Below, one piece after another: positions 1 to 8,312 of a stretch of DNA of 64,000 bases. Both the position numbers and the translations under genes were made by a program. Within the stretch, counting starts at the first letter, position 1. Every line of letters begins with the position of its first letter. The DNA comes from an uncultured Pseudomonadota bacterium. GTDB taxonomy: Bacteria > Pseudomonadota > Gammaproteobacteria > Burkholderiales > Thiobacillaceae. Under the pieces are notes generated by a model, which was not told the origin of the DNA, did no database searches, and saw only the letters and a program-made list of their open reading frames with translations. The stretch covers positions 1 through 64,000 of the forward strand of contig CAILNT010000007.1 of the NCBI GenBank assembly GCA_903835655.1, in the 5' to 3' direction.

Positions 1-110
1 AATCGGGCGTGTAGCGGGCTCACCCAGAGGGTGAGCGCGATCGAAGGCACAAACCTCAATACTCATGGGACCTCACGAGGGAATATGAGCGGTCAACTGA
101 GGAATCAAGG
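1..110 (-). repeat. Truncated copy of a 132-bp MITE-like element
   Basis: Bases 4-110 align along their whole length, in inverted orientation, with the element at 40421-40552. Both copies carry the core hairpin around TCACCC and GGGTGA and end in TCAACTGAGGAATCAAGG. The other end lies beyond the window edge. The five bases after the element are ATCAT, the complement of the ATGAT found beside the second copy. This means either a preferred target or that these bases belong to the element. No open reading frame of a transposase accompanies it. Confidence 0.75.
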
Positions 111-548
111 ATCATGCGGGCCAATCCCGCCTATTGCTCACCTTGACCCATGCCGCCGGCGATCAAATCAAGGCCATGGTTGCCAATGTCCGCAAGGGCC
201 TCAATGCCATTCTGACATCTGCGCCTCAGTTGAAGAAAGCCGAACGATGGCCCACGCTCGTGCGCTACATCTTCGACAAAATCCTCGCCGCCAAACCGAA
301 TCTGCCCTCACCATCCTCACTCACAGCTTGGCCTCCTCAGCTCATCGCGGCCGGGTAACAGTGGAATTTAGGATCATCCGGGTGTGATGTACCAAAATCA
401 CGCCGGCATCTAGACTCACCGCCACCTGATGCGCCGCGTGTTTTGCTCGCCACGGGCTAACTGGTCTGGCACCGTATCGATCGTTTGACGGACAGGGTGA
501 ACAGGTTTAGGGTATCGCCTGTTATTACCATGTGATATGAGACCAACT
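111..548. other. Gene-poor stretch between the repeat copy and the toxin-antitoxin pair
   Basis: There is no convincing complete gene here. A short plus-strand frame at 134-358 encodes 74 residues with a helical, lysine-rich look (for example around KKAERWPTLVRYIFDKIL). It could be the tail of a decayed gene, but I do not recognise the family. The last part, from about 485, holds a probable promoter for the toxin-antitoxin pair. Confidence 0.4.
485..513 (+). promoter_or_regulatory. Candidate sigma-70 promoter of the CopG/ParE pair
   Basis: TTGACG (485-490) and TAGGGT (508-513) are separated by exactly 17 bases and lie 36 bases before the antitoxin start. An imperfect dyad (TATC...GATA) directly downstream could be the antitoxin operator, since such antitoxins usually autoregulate. 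The -10 match is weak, so this is a prediction. Confidence 0.4.
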
Positions 549-821
549 ATGGCAACGTCACTCAAGATCGACGACACCCTGAAAGGTCGCGTCCAGCGCC
601 TCGCCAGCCAGCGCCGCCGCTCGCCCCACTGGGTCATGCTAGAAGCCATCCAGCAATACGTCGAGCGGGAGGAAGTCCGTGAGAGTTTTAAGGAGGAAGC
701 CTTGGCTTCTTGGTCGGCTTATCAGGAAACCGGCCGGCACCTGACCGGCCAGGAAGTGCGCGCCTGGTTGAACAGCTGGGGCACCGAAGTCGAAAAGGCC
801 GTGCCTGAGTGCCACAAGTAA
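549..821 (+). CDS. CopG-like ribbon-helix-helix antitoxin
   Basis: This is a protein of 90 residues. The N-terminus (MATSLKIDDTLKGRVQRLA followed by RRSPHWVMLEAIQQYVERE) has the pattern of a ribbon-helix-helix DNA-binding domain: one beta strand, then two helices. The acidic C-terminal half would bind and neutralise the toxin. The next gene starts inside its last codons (13-base overlap), the usual arrangement for type II toxin-antitoxin pairs. An in-frame ATG at 537 is also possible, but 549 gives the typical N-terminus and neither has a clear ribosome binding site. The role as antitoxin follows from family and context; nothing here tests activity. Confidence 0.75.
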   Translation: MATSLKIDDTLKGRVQRLASQRRRSPHWVMLEAIQQYVEREEVRESFKEEALASWSAYQETGRHLTGQEVRAWLNSWGTEVEKAVPECHK

Positions 822-1102
822 TTGTCACTGAAAACGCGGCGGAGGGCTTGGAGCGGTGCCGGCGGTTTTTAGCAGTCAAGGCACCGGAAGCGGCAAGGCG
901 AGCAGGCCAGGCCATCGAGCGACAATTTCTACTGTTGGAGACGACCCCCGAGATTGGCCGGCCGTTTCCCGAAATGCCCGAGCTGCGAGAACTGTTGATC
1001 GCTTGCGGGGATTCCGGCTATGTGGCCCTTTACCGCCACGAGCCGACCGCTGATGCGGTGTATGTCTTGGCATTCCGGCATCAGAAAGAGGCTGGCTACT
1101 GA
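809..1102 (+). CDS. RelE/ParE-family toxin
   Basis: This 97-residue protein starts at GTG. It has the RelE/ParE layout: an N-terminal beta strand (VIVTENAAEGLERCRRFL), two helices, and a C-terminal beta sheet ending in the typical YVLAFRHQKEAGY. Family members either cleave mRNA on the ribosome (RelE) or poison gyrase (ParE), and the sequence does not tell which. It overlaps the antitoxin gene by 13 bases and is translationally coupled to it. It is full length with no frameshift. Confidence 0.8.
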   Translation: MPQVIVTENAAEGLERCRRFLAVKAPEAARRAGQAIERQFLLLETTPEIGRPFPEMPELRELLIACGDSGYVALYRHEPTADAVYVLAFRHQKEAGY

Positions 1103-1623
1103 CGGCACATCGCGCATAGGACTTTGAGTAATCGTACCGAAACGAAGGTTTTGTGAGAGGGCTAAGGATACGACATCAACCAGCGTTGCCTGTGTCTTGC
1201 TCAGGAATAGGCATTCAATTAGGCAAATTCGCTGGCCGGCCACACATCCAAGGCGCGCGTAACGGTCAAACTGTATCATTTAGTGAAATATTCCGTTACA
1301 GCCTGCATGGTGTCGAATGATATGACTTGTCAGAAATTCCGTGGATTTTCCGAAAAATGACGTCGGCAAACGCGTCATAACATGCTGTTTTTACAGCATA
1401 ATACCACTTTATGCCAAGTAACTGGGGGTAGTGCGGCACTTTCGCAATACGGAGGTCGTGAGTTCGATTCCACGTCTGGCTTGACCCATGGACATGCCTG
1501 CAATCGTTATGCAATCAGATACATAACGGTGAAATTCTCATCCAGCAGGAAGGATGCGATGCACTAAAATTGGCCCGGAGCGCGGGTGGAAGGCCATCCG
1601 CGACGATTCGCAAGGGGTAGATC
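1103..1623. other. Intergenic region, 521 bases, with a tRNA-like remnant
   Basis: No supported protein gene lies between the toxin gene and modG. The middle holds a tRNA-like sequence (1413-1481), annotated separately. The remaining bases are lower in GC than the neighbouring genes, which fits accessory DNA at the edge of the nif region. Confidence 0.5.
1413..1481 (+). pseudogene. tRNA-like remnant
   Basis: The 3' half resembles a tRNA: GGAGGTCGTG followed by the T-loop AGTTCGATTCC and a weak acceptor-stem match (GCCA at 1413 against TGGC at 1477). A GGGGGTAGTGC segment resembles a D-arm. The T-stem needs a bulged A, the anticodon stem does not pair, and T8 is missing. I read it as a degraded tRNA or an attachment-site relic rather than a working gene. 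A tRNA-finding covariance model would decide. Confidence 0.35.
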
Positions 1624-2052
1624 ATGAAAAGCAGTGCACGCAACCAATTCGCAGGCAAGGTCACTTCCGTCATCCCCGGGCCGGTCAACGCCGAGGTGGA
1701 ACTGAGCCTGGACAGCGGGGATCGCATCGTCTCGGTGGTCACCATGGGCAGCGTCAAGGAACTGGGCCTACATGTGGGCAGCGAGGCCACGGCCCTGATC
1801 AAGGCGCCCTGGGTCATCCTGATGACCGACGACGCAGGTCTCAAGACCAGTGCCCGCAATCATCTGCGCGGTAGGGTCAGCCGGCTCGTGAAAGGCGCGA
1901 TCAACACCGATGTGACCTTGCAGACTTCCGGCGGCCTGACCGTGAACGCGATCATCACCAACGAGAGCGTGGACTCCCTGGGTCTGGACATCGGTACGGC
2001 TGCCTCGGCCATCGTCAAGGCCTCGCATGTGATCCTGGCCACCAGGGGCTGA
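1624..2052 (+). CDS. modG: Molybdenum-binding protein with two Mop domains (ModG-like)
   Basis: This is a small cytoplasmic protein of 142 residues made of two tandem Mop (TOBE-like) domains, about residues 3-68 and 72-140. Each begins with the SARN motif and ends in a hydrophobic strand (WVILMT, HVILAT). ModG-type molbindins store molybdate in oligomers and help supply it for FeMo-cofactor. The start at 1624 follows AAGGGG at good spacing. It converges on nifQ with only six bases between the two stop codons. Sitting next to NifQ and another Mop protein, it very probably serves nitrogenase. Confidence 0.88.
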   Translation: MKSSARNQFAGKVTSVIPGPVNAEVELSLDSGDRIVSVVTMGSVKELGLHVGSEATALIKAPWVILMTDDAGLKTSARNHLRGRVSRLVKGAINTDVTLQTSGGLTVNAIITNESVDSLGLDIGTAASAIVKASHVILATRG

Positions 2053-2058
2053 GCCTTC

Positions 2059-2649
2059 TCACGCGGCCGCGGGGCTCGCAGCCAAACTGTCCGCTGCGTC
2101 CTCGGGGCCGAAACAACCCTGGTAGTCGTGGCACACCTGACAAGACGGGGCCTGGCACACCTTGATCTCGGCCTGGTCGCAAAGCTGTTTGTAGAAAAAC
2201 TTCTTCCACTTCATGTTGCCGACGTTTTTCTGGAACAGGCGGGTGAAGTGCTGATTCAGCAATTCCGACAAGGCCTGGCGGTGCGGCAGTCCCATGTCCT
2301 GATAGAGGTGATTGCCCCCCATGCAGGCGCTGGCGATGGCGTGCGCCAGCCATTCCGCCGCTTCGCCCTCGTGGGAACGATGCGCTAGCAACAGCGCGAC
2401 CAGATCCCCGAACTCGTCGCCGCGCAGGGGGCGACAACCTTCGCAATACTGAGCGCAGATGCCGCTGTCGAGCGTGGGGAAATAGTGTGCCAGCAACGCC
2501 TGGAATCGTTCCCCATCCAGGCCCAACGCCGGGCTTGGCGCCTGTATGACGCCCGCGGCCGCGTTGGCGAGCGCGCCGGCCAGGGCGAGTGCCACGGTAT
2601 CCGAGCGGTCGCGGCAGGCTTGCATCAACAATTCGTGGCTGAGTGTCAT
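2059..2649 (-). CDS. nifQ: NifQ, molybdenum donor for FeMo-cofactor synthesis
   Basis: This 196-residue protein carries the NifQ signature near the C-terminus: C165-x4-C170-x2-C173-x5-C179, which binds an Fe-S cluster that takes up molybdenum and passes it to the NifEN/NifH assembly complex. The length fits the family. The start has a clear AGGAG and overlaps the stop of the upstream Mop-domain gene by four bases, so the two are translationally coupled. It is the last gene of the nif operon. The final 20 residues are alanine-rich and probably disordered. Confidence 0.93.
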   Translation of the reverse strand: MTLSHELLMQACRDRSDTVALALAGALANAAAGVIQAPSPALGLDGERFQALLAHYFPTLDSGICAQYCEGCRPLRGDEFGDLVALLLAHRSHEGEAAEWLAHAIASACMGGNHLYQDMGLPHRQALSELLNQHFTRLFQKNVGNMKWKKFFYKQLCDQAEIKVCQAPSCQVCHDYQGCFGPEDAADSLAASPAAA

Positions 2650-3401
2650 GTTTTTCTCCTGTTGGCTGGCGCGAGTGCTTCGTAGACGGCCAGAATGATC
2701 TGAGATGCCTGGATGAGCGCGCAGACAGTTTTTCCCACACGGATCTCTTTTTCCAGCCTCTCCGCATGGGTCATGGTCGCCAGGAGCAGGCGGCCGCCAG
2801 CCAGGGCGATCGTCACTTCGCTGTCCACCGGGTCGTCCCGGCAGCGCGCCACCGTGCCGCGCAAGCCATGCAGCTGCCCGGCGGCGGACGTGTCGGGCAG
2901 GATTTCCACCCAGGATGGATCGAACAGGGCATGGCAGGCGCAGCCGCTGACCAGGCCAAGATCATCGATGCTGCGCGCCGTGATCTGGGCAGTCAGCTGG
3001 TCACCGCCGCCGAGATCCAGTGTCACCACGGCATTGACCCGTTCCCTGCTGATCAGGCGCACCCGGCAATAGAACTGGTTGCGCGCGCTGGTGCGTTCCT
3101 CGAGTCCGCGCAGGAGTCTTCGGCGCAGGTGGAACTGGCGGAAGGCGCCGCCCTCGGGCACATCCAGAAACCCCATGAAGGCGTGGGCCAGATTATCGGA
3201 CCGCCCCAACAGGACCTGCAAAGGAGCATCCCCGGTGGCGGACGGGAGCAGCGGCACCTCGGACAGGTTGTTGGCCGCCACCAGGGTGTTCCAGACCGGC
3301 CCCTCCGCCACGCCCAAGTCCGCGGCGGCTGAGGCGACCCGCTCCAGCTTCGTTATGTATGGCGCCTTGATAACGCTGGCGACGCGGCAAGGAGTGGCCA
3401 T
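2646..3401 (-). CDS. Nif-operon protein with two C-terminal Mop domains and an unassigned N-terminal domain
   Basis: This protein has 251 residues. Residues about 106-170 (starting SARNQFYCRVRL) and 178-240 are Mop (TOBE-like) molybdate-binding domains, similar to those in ModG and the C-terminus of ModE. The first ~100 residues do not show the winged-helix sequence of ModE, and I do not recognise them. A molybdenum-carrier or sensor role is likely from the domains and from its position directly upstream of nifQ, with overlapping stop and start. It is not a standard ModE regulator. GAGG lies nine bases before the start. Confidence 0.7.
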   Translation of the reverse strand: MATPCRVASVIKAPYITKLERVASAAADLGVAEGPVWNTLVAANNLSEVPLLPSATGDAPLQVLLGRSDNLAHAFMGFLDVPEGGAFRQFHLRRRLLRGLEERTSARNQFYCRVRLISRERVNAVVTLDLGGGDQLTAQITARSIDDLGLVSGCACHALFDPSWVEILPDTSAAGQLHGLRGTVARCRDDPVDSEVTIALAGGRLLLATMTHAERLEKEIRVGKTVCALIQASQIILAVYEALAPANRRKT

Positions 3402-3412
3402 GGCAGGATACC

Positions 3413-3688
3413 TCAGTCTTGGGAAACTACGGCCAGGACGATGCCGGTCGCGGCCTCGGGCTGGCTGGTGAAGGCGATGCAGTGTTCCGCATTGCTAACC
3501 AGATAGAGCCTGATATTTTCGCCATCCAGGGCGGGGGAGAGGCGGGCGGGGACGTCGTCGTCGTCGCAGAAGGTGAAGTGGATGCCAGGCCATTCCCGCC
3601 GCAGCTGGGCAAGACTGGCCGCGCTCGAATCCAGTTCGGTGGCGCGGGCTGCGACCGCGGCCAGGACGGCGTTGTCGATGCGGGCCAT
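3413..3688 (-). CDS. Small nif-operon protein of unknown function
   Basis: This is a soluble 91-residue protein with an N-terminal helical segment and a C-terminal part rich in beta strands. It contains an acidic run (CDDDDVPARLSPAL) but no cysteine pair or known motif. Its spacing of 5 bases from the nafY-like gene and 11 bases from the Mop gene places it firmly in the nif operon. I associate it with the small DUF6129-type proteins of betaproteobacterial nif clusters, without being able to verify this. Function unknown. Confidence 0.6.
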   Translation of the reverse strand: MARIDNAVLAAVAARATELDSSAASLAQLRREWPGIHFTFCDDDDVPARLSPALDGENIRLYLVSNAEHCIAFTSQPEAATGIVLAVVSQD

Positions 3689-3693
3689 GGCGT

Positions 3694-4398
3694 TCAGGCT
3701 TCTTCTTGCGCGAACCTGGACAACGACTTCGCCTCCACGCCCATGACCCGCGCCAGCCAGGGAGGCGGCGCGTTCAGCGTGGTTTGCAGGCGGGCCAGGG
3801 CGTCACGCGCCGGAACCGGGGTCGGGAACTTGACCGGATGCACGTTGGCGCGGACCACCTTGGCCGCGGCCGGACCACCGATGGATTGCACGTAGACGAT
3901 CTGGCAGTCGCGGATCAGTTCGCACCGGGCGACATTCTTATCCTCGGCCTCGTCGGCAAGCAGGGTGGGACGAACGTCGATGAGCCGGATGGCATCGAGT
4001 CCGACCTGATAGACCAGGAAGTGCCGCGCCGATCCGAAATGGCCATCGAGGTTGTCCGCCGTGTTGGAGGCCACGGCGACGCGCAGGCTGCCGCGCATAT
4101 CGCCGTCGGCGTAGGGCTCGGGTTTCGGCACGGATAGGCTGTCGTCGCCGCCGTCCTCACCCCAGAGAAACCGCACCGCGAGTTTCAGGCTGGCGGTGTC
4201 GATGTCCGGCTCCACGGTTTCCTCGCCGGAGAGCACCAATTTCAGGTCGTTCACGGTCAATGTAGCCAGCTTGCCCTCGGTCAGGGGCAGTCCCAATTTC
4301 TCGGCCAGCTTGATGGTGAACGCCCCTGCCTTGATCTCGCCCAGCGCGCGGGCGGCGAGCGCGATACGGAAGGCGGCGGCTTTGGTGATGGTGGTCAT
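3694..4398 (-). CDS. nafY: NafY/NifY-type FeMo-cofactor carrier
   Basis: This 234-residue protein has two domains. Residues about 5-70 form a helical domain like the N-terminal apo-NifDK-binding domain of NafY. Residues about 110-215 form the FeMo-cofactor-binding NifX/NifB-C-terminal fold, with the conserved DGHFGSARHF motif. Such proteins hold FeMo-cofactor or its precursor and help insert it into apo-dinitrogenase. The frame stays open upstream to 4713, but the ATG at 4398 begins the conserved domain and the upstream part runs through the ferredoxin gene. It lies in the NifY position (after nifT) known from Azotobacter. NifY versus NafY naming is uncertain. Confidence 0.85.
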   Translation of the reverse strand: MTTITKAAAFRIALAARALGEIKAGAFTIKLAEKLGLPLTEGKLATLTVNDLKLVLSGEETVEPDIDTASLKLAVRFLWGEDGGDDSLSVPKPEPYADGDMRGSLRVAVASNTADNLDGHFGSARHFLVYQVGLDAIRLIDVRPTLLADEAEDKNVARCELIRDCQIVYVQSIGGPAAAKVVRANVHPVKFPTPVPARDALARLQTTLNAPPPWLARVMGVEAKSLSRFAQEEA

Positions 4399-4415
4399 AT
4401 GGGCTCCTGGTTTTG

Positions 4416-4457
4416 CTCCCTCGCCCGCGGGTGGGAGAGGGCTGGGGTGAGGGGGGG
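4416..4457. repeat. GC-rich palindrome between ferredoxin gene and nafY
   Basis: CCCTCGCCC and GGGAGAGGG form an imperfect hairpin followed by a G-rich run. It belongs to the same CTCTCCC/GGGAGAG class found between nifD and nifK and before draT. Confidence 0.5.
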
Positions 4458-4460
4458 GGA

Positions 4461-4661
4461 TTAAGCCTCCAACGGCACGATGCAGTTGTCGATCGGACAT
4501 AGCGACACGCACTTGGGCGTCTTGTAGTCGCCTTCGCATTCCGTGCAGGTATCCGGGTTGATGATGTAAACACCTTTTTTCTTCCGGATCGAGGCAGTGG
4601 GGCAATCCGGTTCGCAGTCCGCGCAGGCGGTGCACAGGGTGGGGTCGATCTTGAGTGCCAT
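4461..4661 (-). CDS. fdxN: Nif-associated 2[4Fe-4S] ferredoxin
   Basis: This 66-residue protein has two cluster-binding regions: CTACADCEPDCP near the start and CTECEGDYKTPKC...C in the second half. The second motif has the longer loop between cysteines that is typical of nitrogenase-linked ferredoxins of the FdxN/FdIII type. It is likely a direct or near-direct electron donor to NifH. A good AGGAAA precedes the start. It sits between nifT and nafY in the operon. The family is sure; the exact symbol is by analogy. Confidence 0.87.
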   Translation of the reverse strand: MALKIDPTLCTACADCEPDCPTASIRKKKGVYIINPDTCTECEGDYKTPKCVSLCPIDNCIVPLEA

Positions 4662-4726
4662 GATGGTTTCCTTTGGGTAGCGAGTGACGAGTGGCTAGCG
4701 GGTGCCTCGGCACTCAGTCCTCGATT

Positions 4727-4951
4727 TCATTCCGCCGCATCCAGGCGACGGGCACGCACGGAAAAAGGCAGACGCGCGGGGGCCGGCTGGGGTTCGATCA
4801 GGTACGCGCCGCCGTTGCCGAGCTTGATCTCGCCACCCCATTTCTCCGGGGTGTCGAACTCCATCGAGACGATACTGTCCTCGAGGTCGCGCTTGGGCAG
4901 GTAGAACACGTACTCGCCCGTACTTCCGCGTCGAATCATGATGTTGGCCAT
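4727..4951 (-). CDS. nifT: NifT/FixU protein
   Basis: This 74-residue protein matches the NifT family throughout: MANIMIRRG, then FYLPKRDLEDSIVSMEF, then WGGEIKLGNG. NifT is found next to nifK in most diazotrophs and is thought to aid nitrogenase maturation, but its function is not settled. AAGGA precedes the start. The gene lies 92 bases after nifK, with a palindromic repeat in the gap. Confidence 0.9.
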   Translation of the reverse strand: MANIMIRRGSTGEYVFYLPKRDLEDSIVSMEFDTPEKWGGEIKLGNGGAYLIEPQPAPARLPFSVRARRLDAAE

Positions 4952-4971
4952 GAGGGATTCCTTTCTGGGCT

Positions 4972-5036
4972 CCTGTAGGAGCGAAGCTTGCTCGCGATCC
5001 TTGCCGCCGGATCGCGGCCAAGGCCGCTCCTACAGG
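4972..5036. repeat. REP-type palindrome between nifK and nifT
   Basis: CCTGTAGGAGCG (4972-4983) and CGCTCCTACAGG (5025-5036) are perfect inverted repeats of 12 bases enclosing a second pair of arms (CGCGATCC and GGATCGCG). This is the well-known GTAGGAGCG class of repetitive extragenic palindromes. In the nif mRNA it would fold into a strong double hairpin downstream of nifK. Confidence 0.85.
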
Positions 5037-5043
5037 GAGGGGC

Positions 5044-6612
5044 TCAACGCACCAGGTCATAGTTGTAGTCCGTCGTGCCCATGCCGCGGGTCTCTTCGTC
5101 CAGACGTTCCAGCACGGCGTTCACCAGGGTGGTGAGCATGTACATGGCGCCCTCGTAACCCAGTGTGGTCATGCGGTGCAGGTGATGGCGATCGAAGATC
5201 GGGAAGCCCAGGCGGATCAACGGCACTTCAAACTCCTTGCCCTTCTGCAGGGTGTCGCGCTGTATGAACTTACCGTAGCTGTTGCCGATCAGGAAATCGG
5301 GCTTCTCGGTGAAGCAAAGACTGCGCATGTGCCACAGGTCGGAACCCGCGTAGGCCTTGCAGCCGGCCCCGTAGGGCGAGTCGGCCAGCACTTTCTGCAT
5401 CGCCTTGTTCCACTTCTTGCTGCCGTTGTGGCACAGCACATGGATGGGTTCCGCGCCCAGTTCCATCAGGAACTTGGCCAGCCCCATGACGAAATCCGGG
5501 TCGCCGTAGAGGGCGAACTTCTTGCCGTGCAGCCAGGTGTGGCTGTCGGTCATCATGTCCACCAGGCGGCCGCGTTCCTTGGCCAGCGAGGCCGGAATCG
5601 GCTTCCCGGTCACTTCGGACACCTTCATCAGCCACTCGTCTGTCCATTCCAGGCCCATCGGAATGTTCGCCTTGGGCACTTCCTGGGTCCAGGTGGTCTC
5701 GACCAGCTTCCTGGTCTTTTCCAATTGCATCGGTTGCAGCAGGAAGGTGGTGATGGCATTGGGCGCATCCTTCACCTCGGCCATGCTGGTGCCGCCCGCG
5801 TACATGCGGAATTCGCCATCGGCCGGGGTGTCCAGCACTTCGGCCGGGTCCGACAGCAGGGTGTGGGCGACCCCCATTTCGTCCAGCATGCGGTGGATCA
5901 CCCGGAAGTTGCCCAGGTAGGTCTCGAAGCCGGGGACGATGTTGATCTTGCCGTTGCTGCCGACCTTCTTGTCCGCCATGGTGTTGAGCGTGAAGTAACG
6001 GGCGATGCCTTCGAACATGTTGTCCCAGCCGGTGACATGGCTGCCCACGAACGACGGCGTGTGAGCGTAGGGGACGGGAAAGTCCTGGGCGATGTGACCT
6101 TCCTTCTTGGTGTTGCCGATGAAGGCGTTGAGGTCATCGCCAATGACTTCTGCCATGCAGGTGGTGGAAACCGCGATCATGTCCGGCTTGTAGAGCGCCA
6201 GGGCGTTTTCCAGTCCGTCATACATGTTCTTCTGGCCGCCAAATACCGCCGCGTCTTCGGTCATCGAGTCCGACACGCAAGCGATCGGTTCCTTGAAGTG
6301 GCGGTTGAAGTAGGTGCGGAAATAGGCCACGCACCCTTGCGAGCCATGCACGTAGGGCAGGGTCTTCTCGAAGCCCAGGGCGCAGAGCACTGCGCCCAGG
6401 GGCTGGCACGCCTTGGCCGGGTTGATGGTGAGCGCTTCGCGCTTGAAATTGAGTTCCTGGTATTCCAGCGTGGTGGTCCACTGGAAGGTTTCCGCCAATT
6501 TGCCCTCGTCGATGCGGCCTTCGAACTGCTGCTGTTTGTTCGCCAGCATGCCCTTGTACTGATCATCGCGGAACAAGGGGTAGGACGGCTTGATGTCTTC
6601 AACGACTTGCAT
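5044..6612 (-). CDS. nifK: Nitrogenase molybdenum-iron protein beta chain
   Basis: This 522-residue subunit is the normal NifK length. With NifD it forms the MoFe protein and shares the P-cluster. The cluster cysteines are C69, C94 and C152 (contexts KACQPLGA, GSQGCVAYFRT, STTCMAEVIGDD). The frame is open to 6828, but that part is repeat sequence. ATG at 6612 has AGGAG six bases upstream, and a second ATG at 6618 lies directly against the AGGAG. All expected NifK motifs are present and the frame is intact. Confidence 0.96.
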   Translation of the reverse strand: MQVVEDIKPSYPLFRDDQYKGMLANKQQQFEGRIDEGKLAETFQWTTTLEYQELNFKREALTINPAKACQPLGAVLCALGFEKTLPYVHGSQGCVAYFRTYFNRHFKEPIACVSDSMTEDAAVFGGQKNMYDGLENALALYKPDMIAVSTTCMAEVIGDDLNAFIGNTKKEGHIAQDFPVPYAHTPSFVGSHVTGWDNMFEGIARYFTLNTMADKKVGSNGKINIVPGFETYLGNFRVIHRMLDEMGVAHTLLSDPAEVLDTPADGEFRMYAGGTSMAEVKDAPNAITTFLLQPMQLEKTRKLVETTWTQEVPKANIPMGLEWTDEWLMKVSEVTGKPIPASLAKERGRLVDMMTDSHTWLHGKKFALYGDPDFVMGLAKFLMELGAEPIHVLCHNGSKKWNKAMQKVLADSPYGAGCKAYAGSDLWHMRSLCFTEKPDFLIGNSYGKFIQRDTLQKGKEFEVPLIRLGFPIFDRHHLHRMTTLGYEGAMYMLTTLVNAVLERLDEETRGMGTTDYNYDLVR

Positions 6613-6671
6613 GTTCATCTCCTGGGCCCCTGCCGCTAATCCGCGGACAAGAGCATGGTTTGATCGGTTTG

Positions 6672-6775
6672 CTCTCCTCTCCCACCGGGAGAGGGGCCGG
6701 GGGTGAGGGAGCGCGGGTTGGTTAAGCGCAGCGTGTTCCCTCTCCCCAACCCTCCCCCGGAGGGGGAGGGGGTTG
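6672..6775. repeat. Two palindromes between nifD and nifK
   Basis: The first is CCTCTCCC (6676-6683) with GGGAGAGG (6687-6694). The second is CCTCCCCC (6751-6758) with GGGGGAGG (6762-6769). Both would form stable stem-loops in the nif transcript within the 167-base gap. They belong to a dispersed class, not a Rho-independent terminator: no T-run follows. Confidence 0.75.
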
Positions 6776-6779
6776 TACA

Positions 6780-8261
6780 TTACGCAGCTTTTGCCAACTC
6801 CTCGGCGGCTTCCGGTTTCTTCAGCCAAGGGGCTTGCATCTGCTTCCAGCAGGGGTTGTTGATGGTCATGTCCATGTCGCGGGCGAAGATGGCGAAGCCG
6901 TCGTAACCGTGGTAAGGGCCGGAATAATCCCAGGAATGCATCTGGCGGAAGGGCACGCCCATCTTCTGGAAGATGTACTTTTCCTTGATGCCCGAGCCGA
7001 TCAGGTCGGGCTTGACGCGCTTGACGAACTCCTCGAACTCGAAGCCGGTGACGTCGTCGTAGATCAGTGTGGCGTTGCCCATCTCCTTGATGGTGCGGTC
7101 GTAGTCGTCGTTGTGGCCGAATTCGTAGCCGGTACCGACGACTTCCATGCCCAGGTCTTCATAGGAACCGATGACGTGGCGTGGACGCAGACCACCGACG
7201 TAGAGCATCACCCGCTTGGCCTCAAGGCGCGGCTTGTACTTGGCAACGATGGCATCGACCATGGGCTGGTAGCGGGCGATGACCGCTTCCGCACCGGCCT
7301 TGATCTTGTCGTCAAAGTGGCTGGCGATGGCACGCAGGGATTCGGCGATCTTGGTCGGGCCGAAGAAGTTGTATTCGATCCAGGGGATGTTGTACTTCTC
7401 TTCCATGTGCCTGGCGATGTAGTTCATCGAGCGGTAGCAGTGGATCAGGTTGAGCTTGACCCTGGGGGTGAGTTCGATTTCCGCCAGAGTGCCGTCGCCG
7501 GACCACTGGGCGACCACACGCAGTCCCATTTCTTCCAGCAGGATGCGCGAAGACCAGGCATCGCCGCCGATGTTGTAGTCGCCGATGATCGAGACGTCAT
7601 AGGGACCGGGCACGAATTCAGTCTTCACGTCACGGCCATCGCGGCCGAATACCCAGTCGCGGATCGCGTCGTTGGCGATATGGTGGCCCAAGGACTGGGA
7701 GACACCGCGGAAACCCTCGCAGCGCACCGGCACGACCGGCTTGTCCAGTTCGACGGCCGCTTTCTTTGAGACGGCCTCGATGTCATCGCCGATCAGACCG
7801 ATCGGGCATTCGGACTGCACAGAGATACCCTTGTGCAAGGGAAACAGGCCTTCGATTTCGCCGATCAGACGGGCCAGCTTCTTGTCGCCGCCGAAGACGA
7901 TGTCCTTCTCCTGGAAATCGGAGGTGAAATTCATGGTGCCGAAGGTGTTCACGCCAGTCATGCCGACGTAGTAGTTGCGGCGCCCGGCGCGGGAATACTG
8001 GCCACAACCCACAGGACCGTGGGAGATGTGGATCATGTCCTTGATCGGTCCCCAGACCACGCCCTTGGAACCGGCGTAGGCACAGCCGCGGACGGTCATC
8101 ACGCCGGGCAGGGACTTGCGGTTGGACGTGACGCACTTCTGCTCGACGCTCTGGTCGTTGACCGCCAGATGCTTGGCCCGATCCTTCTTGGCCTTTTCCG
8201 GATACACCTCAAGCACCTCGGCGATGAGGGCCTCGGTTTCTTCACGCGTCAGATTCGACAT
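6780..8261 (-). CDS. nifD: Nitrogenase molybdenum-iron protein alpha chain
   Basis: This 493-residue subunit carries the FeMo-cofactor. C60, C86 and C152 match the P-cluster ligands; C275 ([10 protein letters not shown]) and H442 ([11 protein letters not shown]) match the two protein ligands of FeMo-cofactor, at the canonical numbers. It starts behind a strong GGAGA. The alpha chain is of the molybdenum type, not Vnf or Anf, judged by these motifs and by the absence of a delta-subunit gene. Position 2 in the operon, after nifH. Confidence 0.97.
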   Translation of the reverse strand: MSNLTREETEALIAEVLEVYPEKAKKDRAKHLAVNDQSVEQKCVTSNRKSLPGVMTVRGCAYAGSKGVVWGPIKDMIHISHGPVGCGQYSRAGRRNYYVGMTGVNTFGTMNFTSDFQEKDIVFGGDKKLARLIGEIEGLFPLHKGISVQSECPIGLIGDDIEAVSKKAAVELDKPVVPVRCEGFRGVSQSLGHHIANDAIRDWVFGRDGRDVKTEFVPGPYDVSIIGDYNIGGDAWSSRILLEEMGLRVVAQWSGDGTLAEIELTPRVKLNLIHCYRSMNYIARHMEEKYNIPWIEYNFFGPTKIAESLRAIASHFDDKIKAGAEAVIARYQPMVDAIVAKYKPRLEAKRVMLYVGGLRPRHVIGSYEDLGMEVVGTGYEFGHNDDYDRTIKEMGNATLIYDDVTGFEFEEFVKRVKPDLIGSGIKEKYIFQKMGVPFRQMHSWDYSGPYHGYDGFAIFARDMDMTINNPCWKQMQAPWLKKPEAAEELAKAA

Positions 8262-8312
8262 TTCATTCTCCTTTCACGCCGCCACCAATCTGTGGAAAAC
8301 GTGGACAGGTTT

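Noticed and set aside
1-360. Transposase gene remnant next to the first repeat copy
   Set aside because: The short frames have no DDE or other transposase motif, and the repeat is non-coding in both copies.
2646-3401. ModE regulator
   Set aside because: Only the C-terminal Mop domains match; the N-terminal winged-helix region typical of ModE is not seen.
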